64,000 nucleotides of DNA, taken from NCBI RefSeq assembly GCF_900103345.1, contig NZ_LT629702.1:1426001-1490000 (forward strand), read 5' to 3'. This document shows, piece by piece, positions 56,451 to 64,000 of this stretch. Both the position numbers and the translations under genes were made by a program. Numbering within the stretch: position 1 is the stretch's first letter; the number at the start of each line of letters is the position of its first letter. The notes below the pieces were generated by a model. The model was given only the letters and a program-made list of their open reading frames with translations. It was not told where the DNA came from and did no database searches. Source of the stretch: Pseudomonas azotoformans (GTDB taxonomy: Bacteria > Pseudomonadota > Gammaproteobacteria > Pseudomonadales > Pseudomonadaceae).

Positions 56451-59400
56451 ATGACCAGTCTCTACGCGGTGTCCACGTCAGCCCTCAACCCACCCACCCA
56501 TGCGGTCAGTCAACCCCATCGACTGTCCCAACCCACCTCGTCCGAAAGCGTCGCAGAACAACAGCCCAACCCGGGGCCACAACCGACTTCTCTCACATCA
56601 GCCGACCTCTCCAGCAAAACCCTGATTGGCAATGCGCGCAACCTGCATACCCTGTCGCAAGCGCTGCACAAAATTGCCAGGACACTGGGACACAATGCGT
56701 CTCCCCCGGCGGTTTTGAACGCACTCAAGACCACAGCAATGGACATCCACCCGCATTCATCCTTTCCAACGCAGCCTGACACCCTTGTCACACTGGAGAG
56801 CTTCATCCGCGGCATCGGCCTGGGTCTACCTACCAACCATTTTTCCTTGACCGCGTTAGCGGATGCCGTCAGTGAGAGAGCGGTGGCGAACCCGTTTGGG
56901 AACTTCGGGGGGGCGCTGTCCTGGCCTGTACCTTTGAATACTGACGATCAGCGAACGCTGCAGGCAGCGGCTCTCCAATACATCAAGGATCACTCGAACA
57001 CACCCGAGACGGCCGGTAGCCTGGGTATCCTTGAGTTCCTCAACGGCAACAACCCCCTATCGAGTGAAGCCAAGGCAGACCCCATCAAAGCGTTGGAGTC
57101 GATCCTGAACGGTCCCCGAGGGCTGGCGTTTGGTCGGGCGATGCAAGTGCATATGAAGGGTATCGACACAGACACCAGCCCCCATGACTACGCCCTGGCG
57201 GCGATCAACCTGGTGCTGAATCCCCAAACCATTCCCGACTCCCAGCGAAACCAGGTAGCCGGGTTCGATCTGGCGCAATCGGATCATTGGGGCTTGCATC
57301 CGTCGGCAGTGGTCGATGCGCTGGTCAAACGCTTGATTAAACGTGACCTGGCTGGCCCGGAGACGGCCAAGGTTGCCGCAATGGTATTACTCGCGCAGGC
57401 AGCGCCTGCATTCCAGGTAAAAGGCATTCCCGACAACGTCACTTATGGCAGCCCGGCCTGGACCCGACTGGAGATCGCGGTGGCGATCCAGGAAGCCGAG
57501 TCACCCGGGTCGGCGGCGACCATGGGCTTCGACGAAATCATGATCAAGGCCGAAAAGGCCACCCAGTTGGATCCAGCGGTAACCGAGCTCGCTCAGAAAA
57601 CCGCACTGGTCGATTGGGGGGTGGTCAACGGCCTGACCGAGAGAAAGGATGACAAACAGTACACGGACCAAGAACTGGATGAGTTGAGAGCCCAATACAA
57701 CCAGGAATTTACGGAACAGATCGACGCGCAAGCCTTATCCAACACTGAAATACCCAGCCGTAAGGACATCGCCCTCGCCAAACTGAAAGAGCGCTTTGGT
57801 GAAGGTATTCCGTTTGAGCGCCCCCTGTTGAAACTGCAGACCTCCGGCCATCAATCCACCGCGATGCCGCTCTATGATCCGAACTTGCGGCCAGAAGGGT
57901 ATTTTTCGATGCTGGACATCGCGATGATGGAAAACCGTCATTACACCTGGAAGACCGATGACCCTCGTATTCCCCTTGCCGAGATCAATAAAAATCCTGT
58001 TCTCGGCGTGAATGCGGCATTCAAGCAACAATTCGACGAGGCCATTGTCTCGCGAAAGCAAGGTTTGAGTGCGACCGTCAGGCACCTCATATCCAAACTC
58101 CCCTTGGAGCAACGCAAAGACCTCGAATATGGAAAGCTGCGCTTCTTTCATGAGTCGGAGTACAGACTCAATCTCACGGACAAAACACTGCTCCACAAAT
58201 ACTCCACCTTTTCGATAAAAACCGAGCGCGACGACGTGTCGTCTGTTTATGAAGTGGACATCCAGCAAGGCACTATTACCAAGTTGAACAGCGGCAATAA
58301 TTACGGTGAAAGAAACTACGGCCCAGGCTCACGGCACATTCAACGAACCGAGTTTCGGCCGTCCCGCTATCGCCAAGAGAGCCAAAAGGAAAACACTGGC
58401 GACACCTCAGTCACGCCTAAAAGCTTCAGCAGCGACCGCAGCCAATACATTGCCGATGCGTTCGTTGAGCACTTGGATATCGACAACGCCGATGTTGTGA
58501 AAGCCGCCAAAGGCTCTACGCAGCTGGATAAACAGTTCGAAGCACAGGATCGCGCGGCCAACTTCTTTCTGGACCTGGTCCCGCTTAGATCGGCCATTGT
58601 CAATTTCATAAGCGGCAACTATGTGGCGGGCGCTCTCGATCTGACGATGGATGTCCTGGGGTTCCTGACCGCTGGCGCAGCAACTGCGGCCAAGCTGGTC
58701 AAGGTGGGGGCGATCGCCGGCTCTGCTGCCACAAAGCTGGCCAAGGGCGCGCGCGTGATTGGAGCGGCGACCCTCAGTGCATTCAACCCGCTGGGGGGCG
58801 CAGACGACCTGGTATTTGGCGGCGCAAGGCTACTGGGCAAAAGCCCTCGGGCACTGGAGAAAGGCATACAAGTGCTGCGGGGCGCATCAGACAGTTACGG
58901 GCTGCTGAAAAACCTCAGCCATCAGTACGACATAGCCGCAATAGGCAGCTATAAGGTCGGCGATACAAAGATCCAGACGGCTGCAGTGTTCAACGATGGA
59001 CAATGGTACCGCTACGACCCGATCAAGGCTCAACCCTACGGAGCCCCGCTGGAGAACTTCACGCCCTCTGTCGCGGCCTCCGCGGGGGAAATCAAAGGGT
59101 TGACTGAGTCGGGGAGCATCGAGTGGTTCACCGGTTGGTGGAGTTCCCCCCGTCCCGGCACCCAACCCAACCCCAATTTCGCAAAGGAATTCGAAGACTT
59201 GCGGTTGAGCGCATTGAAAACGGATGCCGAAGGATTCAACCGTGGTTATAACAGCCAGACACCGCCATCGATTACGGGGTACTCAACATCCCTGAGCGTT
59301 GAACAGCTCAAGATACTTTCACTGCAAGCCGGTCCAAGTGCGCAACAGTTGGGAAGCCTGATTCGCCGCATCGAAGACCTGGAAGAACTGCCGAATACGT

Positions 59401-60281
59401 TCTACACCAAAATGGAAAACCTCAAGGCGCTGGATGCGGACAGTTTCAAGCAGGGTTACAAGTACGGAACGCCCGACTCGATAAAGGGGTACGAGGAAGG
59501 GTTGAGAGTCCCTGAACTCCAGGAGCTGGCTTTGCAACGCGGGTTGACGACGCAACAAATGGGTTGTTTGTACCGACAGGTTGAAAAGCGCGCGATCACG
59601 CTCAACTTGTCCCTGGCCAAAAAATTCGGCGATAACATCAAGGCCGCAGGCGGAACGTTCGTTCCGATGCCACAAGGTTTGTACCTCAGCCAAGTCAGTC
59701 CTATCTCGGGTGGGCAGTGTGCGGTGTTTGCTAACTCGATGGCCTATGCCATTCAGGAGGGCAAGCAAACCACGCTGTTGGAGAATCTTTTCACAGTAAT
59801 GGCTCATCCCGAGCATCCCGCCACCCAGACCTTTCAAAAGACTATGCAAAGTTTCCAGGCCAAGCTCAGGCATGACTTTCATGTAGGCCAATACAAACAG
59901 CAGCGGACGGCGGCGCAAATCATCGAGCAACTGGCGAATGCCAACACGTCGACCAGCCTGATGATAGGTAATACAACACATGGGATTACCGCAGGCGTTG
60001 TCGTCAAAGGCGGCGACAAAGAATGGTTCTACTTCGACCCCAACTTCGGGTTGGCAACATTCAAGTCCGAGGCGTCTATGCGCGCCGGTGTGGAAAGTGC
60101 AATGAGCACCGGTTCAACGAGCGCATTATTCCGTCCGAATCCGGGGACCTTGACCTATTCTGTCTCGGACTTCAGTGAGTTGAACCTGATGAACACCGTC
60201 GGCAGCATCAACGGCGTGCATGACCTGGTGGCCATCCCGCTATCAATCCCCTCCCCCAGATTGGCCTCAAGTGTCGCCTGA
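56451..60281 (+). CDS. Large C58-like cysteine-protease toxin/effector candidate
   Basis: This 1276-residue protein is an intact paralogue of the preceding frameshifted gene. It has no signal peptide; the first 50 residues are Ser/Thr/Pro-rich. Residues about 60-700 are an undescribed conserved region (VLNALKTTAMDIHP, VTYGSPAWTRLEIAVAI). About 715-800 is hydrophobic (VPLRSAIVNFISGNYVAGA). Two copies of a unit of about 65 residues follow (FNRGYNSQTPPSITGY, FKQGYKYGTPDSIKGY). The C-terminal domain has Cys1090 in SGGQCAVFA, His1177 in NTTHGITAG and Asp1196 in YFDPNFGLATF, the order and DPN-G signature of C58 (YopT/AvrPphB, PaTox) proteases. An exported or injected toxin is the best guess; the route is unknown. 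Confidence 0.72.
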   Translation: MTSLYAVSTSALNPPTHAVSQPHRLSQPTSSESVAEQQPNPGPQPTSLTSADLSSKTLIGNARNLHTLSQALHKIARTLGHNASPPAVLNALKTTAMDIHPHSSFPTQPDTLVTLESFIRGIGLGLPTNHFSLTALADAVSERAVANPFGNFGGALSWPVPLNTDDQRTLQAAALQYIKDHSNTPETAGSLGILEFLNGNNPLSSEAKADPIKALESILNGPRGLAFGRAMQVHMKGIDTDTSPHDYALAAINLVLNPQTIPDSQRNQVAGFDLAQSDHWGLHPSAVVDALVKRLIKRDLAGPETAKVAAMVLLAQAAPAFQVKGIPDNVTYGSPAWTRLEIAVAIQEAESPGSAATMGFDEIMIKAEKATQLDPAVTELAQKTALVDWGVVNGLTERKDDKQYTDQELDELRAQYNQEFTEQIDAQALSNTEIPSRKDIALAKLKERFGEGIPFERPLLKLQTSGHQSTAMPLYDPNLRPEGYFSMLDIAMMENRHYTWKTDDPRIPLAEINKNPVLGVNAAFKQQFDEAIVSRKQGLSATVRHLISKLPLEQRKDLEYGKLRFFHESEYRLNLTDKTLLHKYSTFSIKTERDDVSSVYEVDIQQGTITKLNSGNNYGERNYGPGSRHIQRTEFRPSRYRQESQKENTGDTSVTPKSFSSDRSQYIADAFVEHLDIDNADVVKAAKGSTQLDKQFEAQDRAANFFLDLVPLRSAIVNFISGNYVAGALDLTMDVLGFLTAGAATAAKLVKVGAIAGSAATKLAKGARVIGAATLSAFNPLGGADDLVFGGARLLGKSPRALEKGIQVLRGASDSYGLLKNLSHQYDIAAIGSYKVGDTKIQTAAVFNDGQWYRYDPIKAQPYGAPLENFTPSVAASAGEIKGLTESGSIEWFTGWWSSPRPGTQPNPNFAKEFEDLRLSALKTDAEGFNRGYNSQTPPSITGYSTSLSVEQLKILSLQAGPSAQQLGSLIRRIEDLEELPNTFYTKMENLKALDADSFKQGYKYGTPDSIKGYEEGLRVPELQELALQRGLTTQQMGCLYRQVEKRAITLNLSLAKKFGDNIKAAGGTFVPMPQGLYLSQVSPISGGQCAVFANSMAYAIQEGKQTTLLENLFTVMAHPEHPATQTFQKTMQSFQAKLRHDFHVGQYKQQRTAAQIIEQLANANTSTSLMIGNTTHGITAGVVVKGGDKEWFYFDPNFGLATFKSEASMRAGVESAMSTGSTSALFRPNPGTLTYSVSDFSELNLMNTVGSINGVHDLVAIPLSIPSPRLASSVA

Positions 60282-60500
60282 CGTTTGGCGGGGAGTACCG
60301 GCATCATCCGATTCCTGGAGATGCCGCAGTCCCTTGCGAGCCCGGTAGAACCCCGACCACAGACTCATACGGGACATTCCTTCCCAACACCGGCACAATA
60401 CCGACCTCGGTGAGGGAACTTGCCGAGATCGCCGCGACTCATTAGAGGATGGCCTTTCCACCGCTCACGGCCAATCCTTTCAACTCTTGGGAATTTTTTT

Positions 60501-60866
60501 ATGTCCGCCACCGCCTCCACCATCCTTGTCGTCGAAGACGATGCCATCGTGCGCATGCTCATCGTCGACGTCCTGGAGGAGTTGGAATTCAACGTGCTGG
60601 AGGCCGGCGATGCTGAAGAAGCGCTGGCACTGGTGCAAAACACTGACCAGGTGATCGACCTGATGATGACCGACGTCGGCTTGCCGGACATGGACGGCAA
60701 GCAACTGGCTGCCAAAGTGCGCGAACTGCGTGCTGACCTGCCGATTCTGTTCGCCAGCGGTTATGCGGAAAACATTGACGTGCCGGCCGGCATGCAAGTG
60801 ATCGCCAAGCCGTTCTCGATCGATCAATTACGCGACAAAGTCAAATCGATGCTACCTGCCGCCTGA
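60501..60866 (+). CDS. Single-domain response regulator
   Basis: This is a 121-residue receiver: ILVVEDDAIVRMLIVDVL with Asp13 and Asp14, LMMTDVGLPDMDGK with the phospho-acceptor Asp58, LFASGYAENIDV and the Lys in VIAKPFSIDQL. It closely resembles the C-terminal receiver of the KaiC-associated hybrid kinase, so it may receive phosphate from a kinase of that class. ATG 60501 starts the domain; the frame upstream is unlike protein. It is a single-gene unit followed by a hairpin terminator. Confidence 0.88.
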   Translation: MSATASTILVVEDDAIVRMLIVDVLEELEFNVLEAGDAEEALALVQNTDQVIDLMMTDVGLPDMDGKQLAAKVRELRADLPILFASGYAENIDVPAGMQVIAKPFSIDQLRDKVKSMLPAA

Positions 60867-60881
60867 CCCCTCTTTTGCCCG

Positions 60882-60907
60882 TCGCCGCCCATTCAGGGCG
60901 GCGATTT
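60882..60907 (+). terminator. Terminator after the response regulator gene
   Basis: TCGCCGCCC (60882-60890) and GGGCGGCGA (60896-60904) form a perfect 9-bp stem with loop ATTCA, then TTT. It starts 16 bases after the stop codon. Confidence 0.7.
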
Positions 60908-61057
60908 CCGGCGTATTACACACAAGTGAAACACCCCATGCCGTCAAACTAATTCATTTGGATAGCTAGCGCGTCTGGATTTAGCTGCTAGCTTCAACCG
61001 ACATGCCCTACCGGTATTAATCACAAGGGATAGTCACCCAGGTATGGGGGAGCGCAC

Positions 61058-61840
61058 ATGTTCGGGTCACCGTACGCGTCGGCATTGATGCTGGCTGTTA
61101 TTGCACTACCGGCCCTGGCGGATAACGCCGACACGGCCAACAAGAGCAACAACCCCCTCAACCTGGCACCGGGTGCGAACCTGCAGGACTACTACAGCCC
61201 ACGCGTTTACGACAGCAACGCCCACACCAACGACCTGTTGCTGCGCGGCACCCTGCCCATTGCACCCTCCGACTTTATCGGTGTGCCGCAATTGCTGCGT
61301 GCCACCCTGCCCCTCAGCACACGCCCCGATCCGCACAGCGGCTACAGCACGGGGATGGGCGACCTGAATCTGTTCGATATCTTCCTGCTCAAGACCGAGG
61401 GCGTGCAGCTGGGCATCGGCCCGCAAATCACCGCGCCCACCGCCGAGCAGGACGAACTGGGTACTGGTAAGTGGCAGGCTGGCCTGGCGGCCATTGCGAT
61501 TGACGCCTCGCCAAGGGGGTTGCTCGGTGCCCTTGTGCAATACCAAAGTTCGTTTGCCGGCGATCGCGACCGCGCACATGTAGAAAGTGCAACTTTTCAG
61601 CCGTTTATCATTCATAACCTGCCGAAGGGCTGGTACCTGCGCTCCACCGGCACCTGGACCTTCGATTTGAAGAACGACACCCACTACATTCCCATCGGTT
61701 TGGGGGCGGGCAAGGCCTGGAAATCCGGGAGTAACATCGTCAACGCCTTCGTCGAGCCACAATGGACAGTGGCGCGCAAGGGTGACGGCCTGCCCCAGTT
61801 CACCTTGTTTGCAGGGATTAACGTGACGTTCGGCAAATAA
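61058..61840 (+). CDS. Predicted outer-membrane beta-barrel protein
   Basis: This is a 260-residue protein with signal peptide MFGSPYASALMLAVIALPAL cleaved after ALA. The mature part is rich in alternating strands: NDLLLRGTLPIAP, QLLRATLPLSTRPD, VQLGIGPQITAPTA, LLGALVQYQSSFAG, PQFTLFAGINVTFGK. It ends with an aromatic-containing strand and final Lys, as small barrels do. Proteins like this are often labelled neuromedin U or transporter without evidence. GGGGGAG precedes the ATG. The DUF1254 gene follows 64 bases later and a second barrel gene comes after it, so the three may form one envelope unit. Confidence 0.65.
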   Translation: MFGSPYASALMLAVIALPALADNADTANKSNNPLNLAPGANLQDYYSPRVYDSNAHTNDLLLRGTLPIAPSDFIGVPQLLRATLPLSTRPDPHSGYSTGMGDLNLFDIFLLKTEGVQLGIGPQITAPTAEQDELGTGKWQAGLAAIAIDASPRGLLGALVQYQSSFAGDRDRAHVESATFQPFIIHNLPKGWYLRSTGTWTFDLKNDTHYIPIGLGAGKAWKSGSNIVNAFVEPQWTVARKGDGLPQFTLFAGINVTFGK

Positions 61841-61903
61841 ACCGGTTAACTCGGCGGTTTCATCCCACGCCCTTAAAACAGAACTCTGGAAGGACGCAAC
61901 AAC

Positions 61904-63304
61904 ATGATTGGAAAACCGACGCGCCTGCTGTTGGCGAGCCTCTCGATACTCATGAGTACCGGCGCCTGGGCCGACTTCACGGCAACCCCGGCCGAAGCCC
62001 GGGCCATTGCCAAGGAAGCCTACCTGTATGGGTTTCCGGTGGTGGACATGTACAAGACGCTCTATACCCAGGCCGTTGACAAGGGCGGTGCCAACTTCAA
62101 GGCGCCGTTCAACCAGATCGGCAATACCGCGCAGGTGTTCACTCCCAAGGACACGGCCTTCGTCACGCCCAACTCCGATACGCCCTACTCGTTCGTCTGG
62201 ATGGACCTGCGCCGCGAACCGCTGGTGCTGACCCTGCCCAGTATCGAAGACGACCGCTACTACTCGGTGCAGTTGATCGACCTTTATACGCAGAACTTCG
62301 CTTACCTGGGCACCCGCAGCACCGGTAACAACGGCGGCCACTACATGATCGCCGGCCCCGACTGGAAGGGTCAGCAGCCGGTGAATGTCGACCGCGTGAT
62401 CTACAGCGAAAGCAATATTGCCTACGCCCTGTACCGCACGCAGTTGTTTGATGAAAAGGACCTGGGCAAGGTCAAGCAGATCCAGGCCGGCTACAAAGTG
62501 CAGCCGCTGAGCAGCTACGTAAAACAACCTGCGCCGGCCAAGGCGGCCAAGGTCGAATGGCCAAAGACCACGGCGACCATGACCGAAGGCCCGCAACTGT
62601 TTCGCTACCTGAACTTCATGCTGGCCTTCGCCGCGCCGCAGGACAGCGAAAAAGACCTGCTGGCCCGGTTTGCCAAGATCGGTATCGCCCCGGGCGCGCC
62701 GTTCAAGGTCAAGGAGCTGAGCGCCGAACAACGCAAGGCCCTGGATGAAGGCATTGCCGACGCCCACGCCGAATTTGCCGCGTTCAAGAAAGACAAAGTC
62801 GACACTCACCAGATCACCAGCGGTGATCTGTTCGGCAGCCGCGACCACCTGAACAACAATTACCTGTACCGCTATGCCGGCGCCAACATGGGCATTTTCG
62901 GCAATTCCACCGATGAAGCCGCCTACATGAGCTACTTCGTCGACAGCGAAGGCAAGCCCGCCAACGGCGCGCGCCACAGCTACACCGTGCACTTTGCCAA
63001 GGACCAACTGCCGCCGGCTGATGCGTTCTGGTCGCTGACCATGTACGACGCCAAGACCAAGCTGTTGGTGCCCAACCACAAGAAACGCTACCTGATCAAT
63101 TCGCGGATGCTACCCAACCTCAAGCGTGACGCCGATGGCGGCCTGACATTGGCCCTGCAGCACCACGAACCGCCGAAGGCCGAGCAAAGCAACTGGTTGC
63201 CGGCGCCACCGGGTCCGTTCTACGCCGTACTGCGCATTTACCTGCCCAAGCCTGAGGTGGGTAACGGTCAATGGAAGCTGCCACCGTTGACACCGCTCAA
63301 GTAA
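61904..63304 (+). CDS. DUF1254/DUF1214 domain secreted protein
   Basis: This 466-residue exported protein has the signal peptide LLLASLSILMSTGAWA. The DUF1254 part (residues about 30-180) shows EAYLYGFPVVDMYKTLY, FVTPNSDTPYSFVWMDLR and DDRYYSVQLIDLYTQNFAYLG. DUF1214 (about 340-450) shows YTVHFAKDQLPPADAFWSLTMYD and the C-terminal ending VLRIYLPKPE. The family is widespread but its biochemical role is unknown. It is flanked on both sides by predicted outer-membrane barrel genes on the same strand, so it may handle a substrate taken up by them. Confidence 0.9.
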   Translation: MIGKPTRLLLASLSILMSTGAWADFTATPAEARAIAKEAYLYGFPVVDMYKTLYTQAVDKGGANFKAPFNQIGNTAQVFTPKDTAFVTPNSDTPYSFVWMDLRREPLVLTLPSIEDDRYYSVQLIDLYTQNFAYLGTRSTGNNGGHYMIAGPDWKGQQPVNVDRVIYSESNIAYALYRTQLFDEKDLGKVKQIQAGYKVQPLSSYVKQPAPAKAAKVEWPKTTATMTEGPQLFRYLNFMLAFAAPQDSEKDLLARFAKIGIAPGAPFKVKELSAEQRKALDEGIADAHAEFAAFKKDKVDTHQITSGDLFGSRDHLNNNYLYRYAGANMGIFGNSTDEAAYMSYFVDSEGKPANGARHSYTVHFAKDQLPPADAFWSLTMYDAKTKLLVPNHKKRYLINSRMLPNLKRDADGGLTLALQHHEPPKAEQSNWLPAPPGPFYAVLRIYLPKPEVGNGQWKLPPLTPLK

Positions 63305-63308
63305 CACC

Positions 63309-63344
63309 ACGTGCCCGGTCGCAACAGGGTTAGACCGGGCACGT
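63309..63344. terminator. 12-bp perfect hairpin after the DUF1254 gene
   Basis: ACGTGCCCGGTC (63309-63320) and GACCGGGCACGT (63333-63344) are exact inverted copies with a 12-base loop, 5 bases after the stop codon. No T-run follows, so it may slow or stabilise the transcript rather than end it. Confidence 0.5.
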
Positions 63345-63384
63345 AAACCCCTGCTATCAGGCCGATACAAGGATGGATGACGCC

Positions 63385-64000
63385 ATGATTTCACGTGCAC
63401 GATTGCATGGTTTTTGCGCCATGCCGCTGTTCCTCGGTGCATTCGCCAGCTGCGGCGTATCCGCCGCCACGCTGCCGAACCTGGGCAGCAGCGCCGCCGC
63501 CCCCAAGGCTGACCCAGAGACCTGCCATCGCCTGCAACAGGATTTCGACATTGACCTCAAGCAAGTGGTCAAGGCCGGCTGCGACCCATCGACAGAACAA
63601 ATCGCCAAGCTGATGGATAACCCGGTGGGCAACCTGGTGCTGTTGTTCAACCAGTTCGACTACAGCGCCCTCAAAGGCCCGCACAGCAACGGCACGCGCT
63701 ACCTGGGCAAATACAGTTTCATGCCGACCTTCCCGGTTTCCATCGGCGAGGATTGGAACCTGATCAACCGCCTGCCGGTGAGCTATGTGAGTGCGCCGGT
63801 CAATGCCAAGGCCGGCAACCTGGCCGGCCTGAGCCCTTACGGCGTGCTGACCGACCATGACTTCCCGTCGGTGGTCAACGACCCGTTTGATCGCACCTCA
63901 GGCTTTGGTGACCTTGCCTACGTCGGCGTGTTTTCGCCCAAGCAGCCGATCCGCTTTGCCAACGGCGGCAAACTGGTCTGGGGCTTTGGCCCGACCGCGA
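63385..64000 (+). CDS. Predicted outer-membrane barrel/transporter protein, N-terminal part
   Basis: At least 205 residues are present; the frame runs open through base 64000. A signal peptide (GFCAMPLFLGAFASCGVSAA) is followed by CHRLQQDFDIDLKQVVKAGC, with two cysteines that may pair, and then barrel-like strands: NLVLLFNQFDYSALKG, YLGKYSFMPTFPVSIG, NLINRLPVSYVSAP, FGDLAYVGVFSP, KLVWGFGPTA. The pattern (NQFDY, FQ/MPTFP, GFGDL, WGFGP) resembles the neuromedin U-labelled barrel family. ATG 63385 has AAGGA 11 bases upstream; an in-frame ATG at 63373 overlaps that site and is less likely. It follows the DUF1254 gene on the same strand. Confidence 0.7.
   Translation, partial: MISRARLHGFCAMPLFLGAFASCGVSAATLPNLGSSAAAPKADPETCHRLQQDFDIDLKQVVKAGCDPSTEQIAKLMDNPVGNLVLLFNQFDYSALKGPHSNGTRYLGKYSFMPTFPVSIGEDWNLINRLPVSYVSAPVNAKAGNLAGLSPYGVLTDHDFPSVVNDPFDRTSGFGDLAYVGVFSPKQPIRFANGGKLVWGFGPTA

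Noticed and set aside
61106..63079. Open frame of 657 codons on the minus strand
   Set aside because: Antisense to the barrel and DUF1254 genes, which have signal peptides and family motifs.
1..64000. CRISPR array, tRNA, rRNA or insertion sequence
   Set aside because: No regularly spaced direct repeats, cloverleaf sequences or transposase genes were seen on reading both strands.

Overview
The window is 64 kb of GC-rich bacterial chromosome that reads as Pseudomonas of the fluorescens group. The grounds are an OprD-family porin, an arnCADTEF-ugd operon in the Pseudomonas order, the PA4872-type oxaloacetate decarboxylase, two families of REP inverted pairs, FliA-type promoters in front of chemoreceptors, and the enoyl-CoA hydratase / acyl-CoA dehydrogenase / thiolase / SDR module seen in pseudomonads. 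The species call is inference from gene content; no rRNA or other marker is present.

Left part (1-8.3 kb): the 5' end of a fabF-type ketoacyl synthase, a divergent HxlR regulator, a soluble PAS-PAS chemoreceptor with a FliA promoter, an OprD-like porin, an orphan 998-residue protein with the layout of type III translocon proteins (HrpK/HrpF/NolX type), and oxaloacetate decarboxylase. Next (8.5-16 kb) is the most system-like accessory locus: a cytosolic M48-type zinc peptidase overlapping a 1812-residue DUF4011 / SF1 helicase / nuclease-like / WGR protein, with a divergent AT-richer P-loop kinase gene beside it. Then follow an SDR / HxlR pair, a membrane chemoreceptor, a Bcr/CflA exporter, a small membrane protein, a solitary tyrosine recombinase and a secreted protein of unknown role.

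Middle part (23-32.7 kb): seven tightly overlapping genes for adding 4-amino-4-deoxy-arabinose to lipid A (arnC, A, D, T, E, F and ugd), followed by a second GT-C glycosyltransferase. The arnB aminotransferase gene is not at its usual place at the head of the operon. From 33 to 40.4 kb come an HPP membrane protein and two acyl-CoA degradation modules facing each other: a valine-type pair on + and an isoleucine / short-chain beta-oxidation set of four genes on -. They are separated by a perfect REP pair.

Right part (40.5-64 kb): a bestrophin-like channel, a TPR protein and a KaiC-like ATPase translationally overlapped with a hybrid histidine kinase. Facing these is a five-gene signalling cluster on - (CHASE3 hybrid kinase with three receivers, CheR, CheB, receiver-kinase, single receiver). 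Two large paralogous proteins follow, each ending in a putative Cys-His-Asp cysteine-protease domain (C58/YopT-like). The first copy is split by one extra C in a CCCC run. The window ends with a single-domain receiver, a predicted outer-membrane barrel, a DUF1254/DUF1214 protein and the start of another predicted barrel protein.

No tRNA, rRNA, CRISPR array or insertion sequence was seen. Coordinates and motif positions were read by eye. Family names rest on motif recognition, not on a database search.
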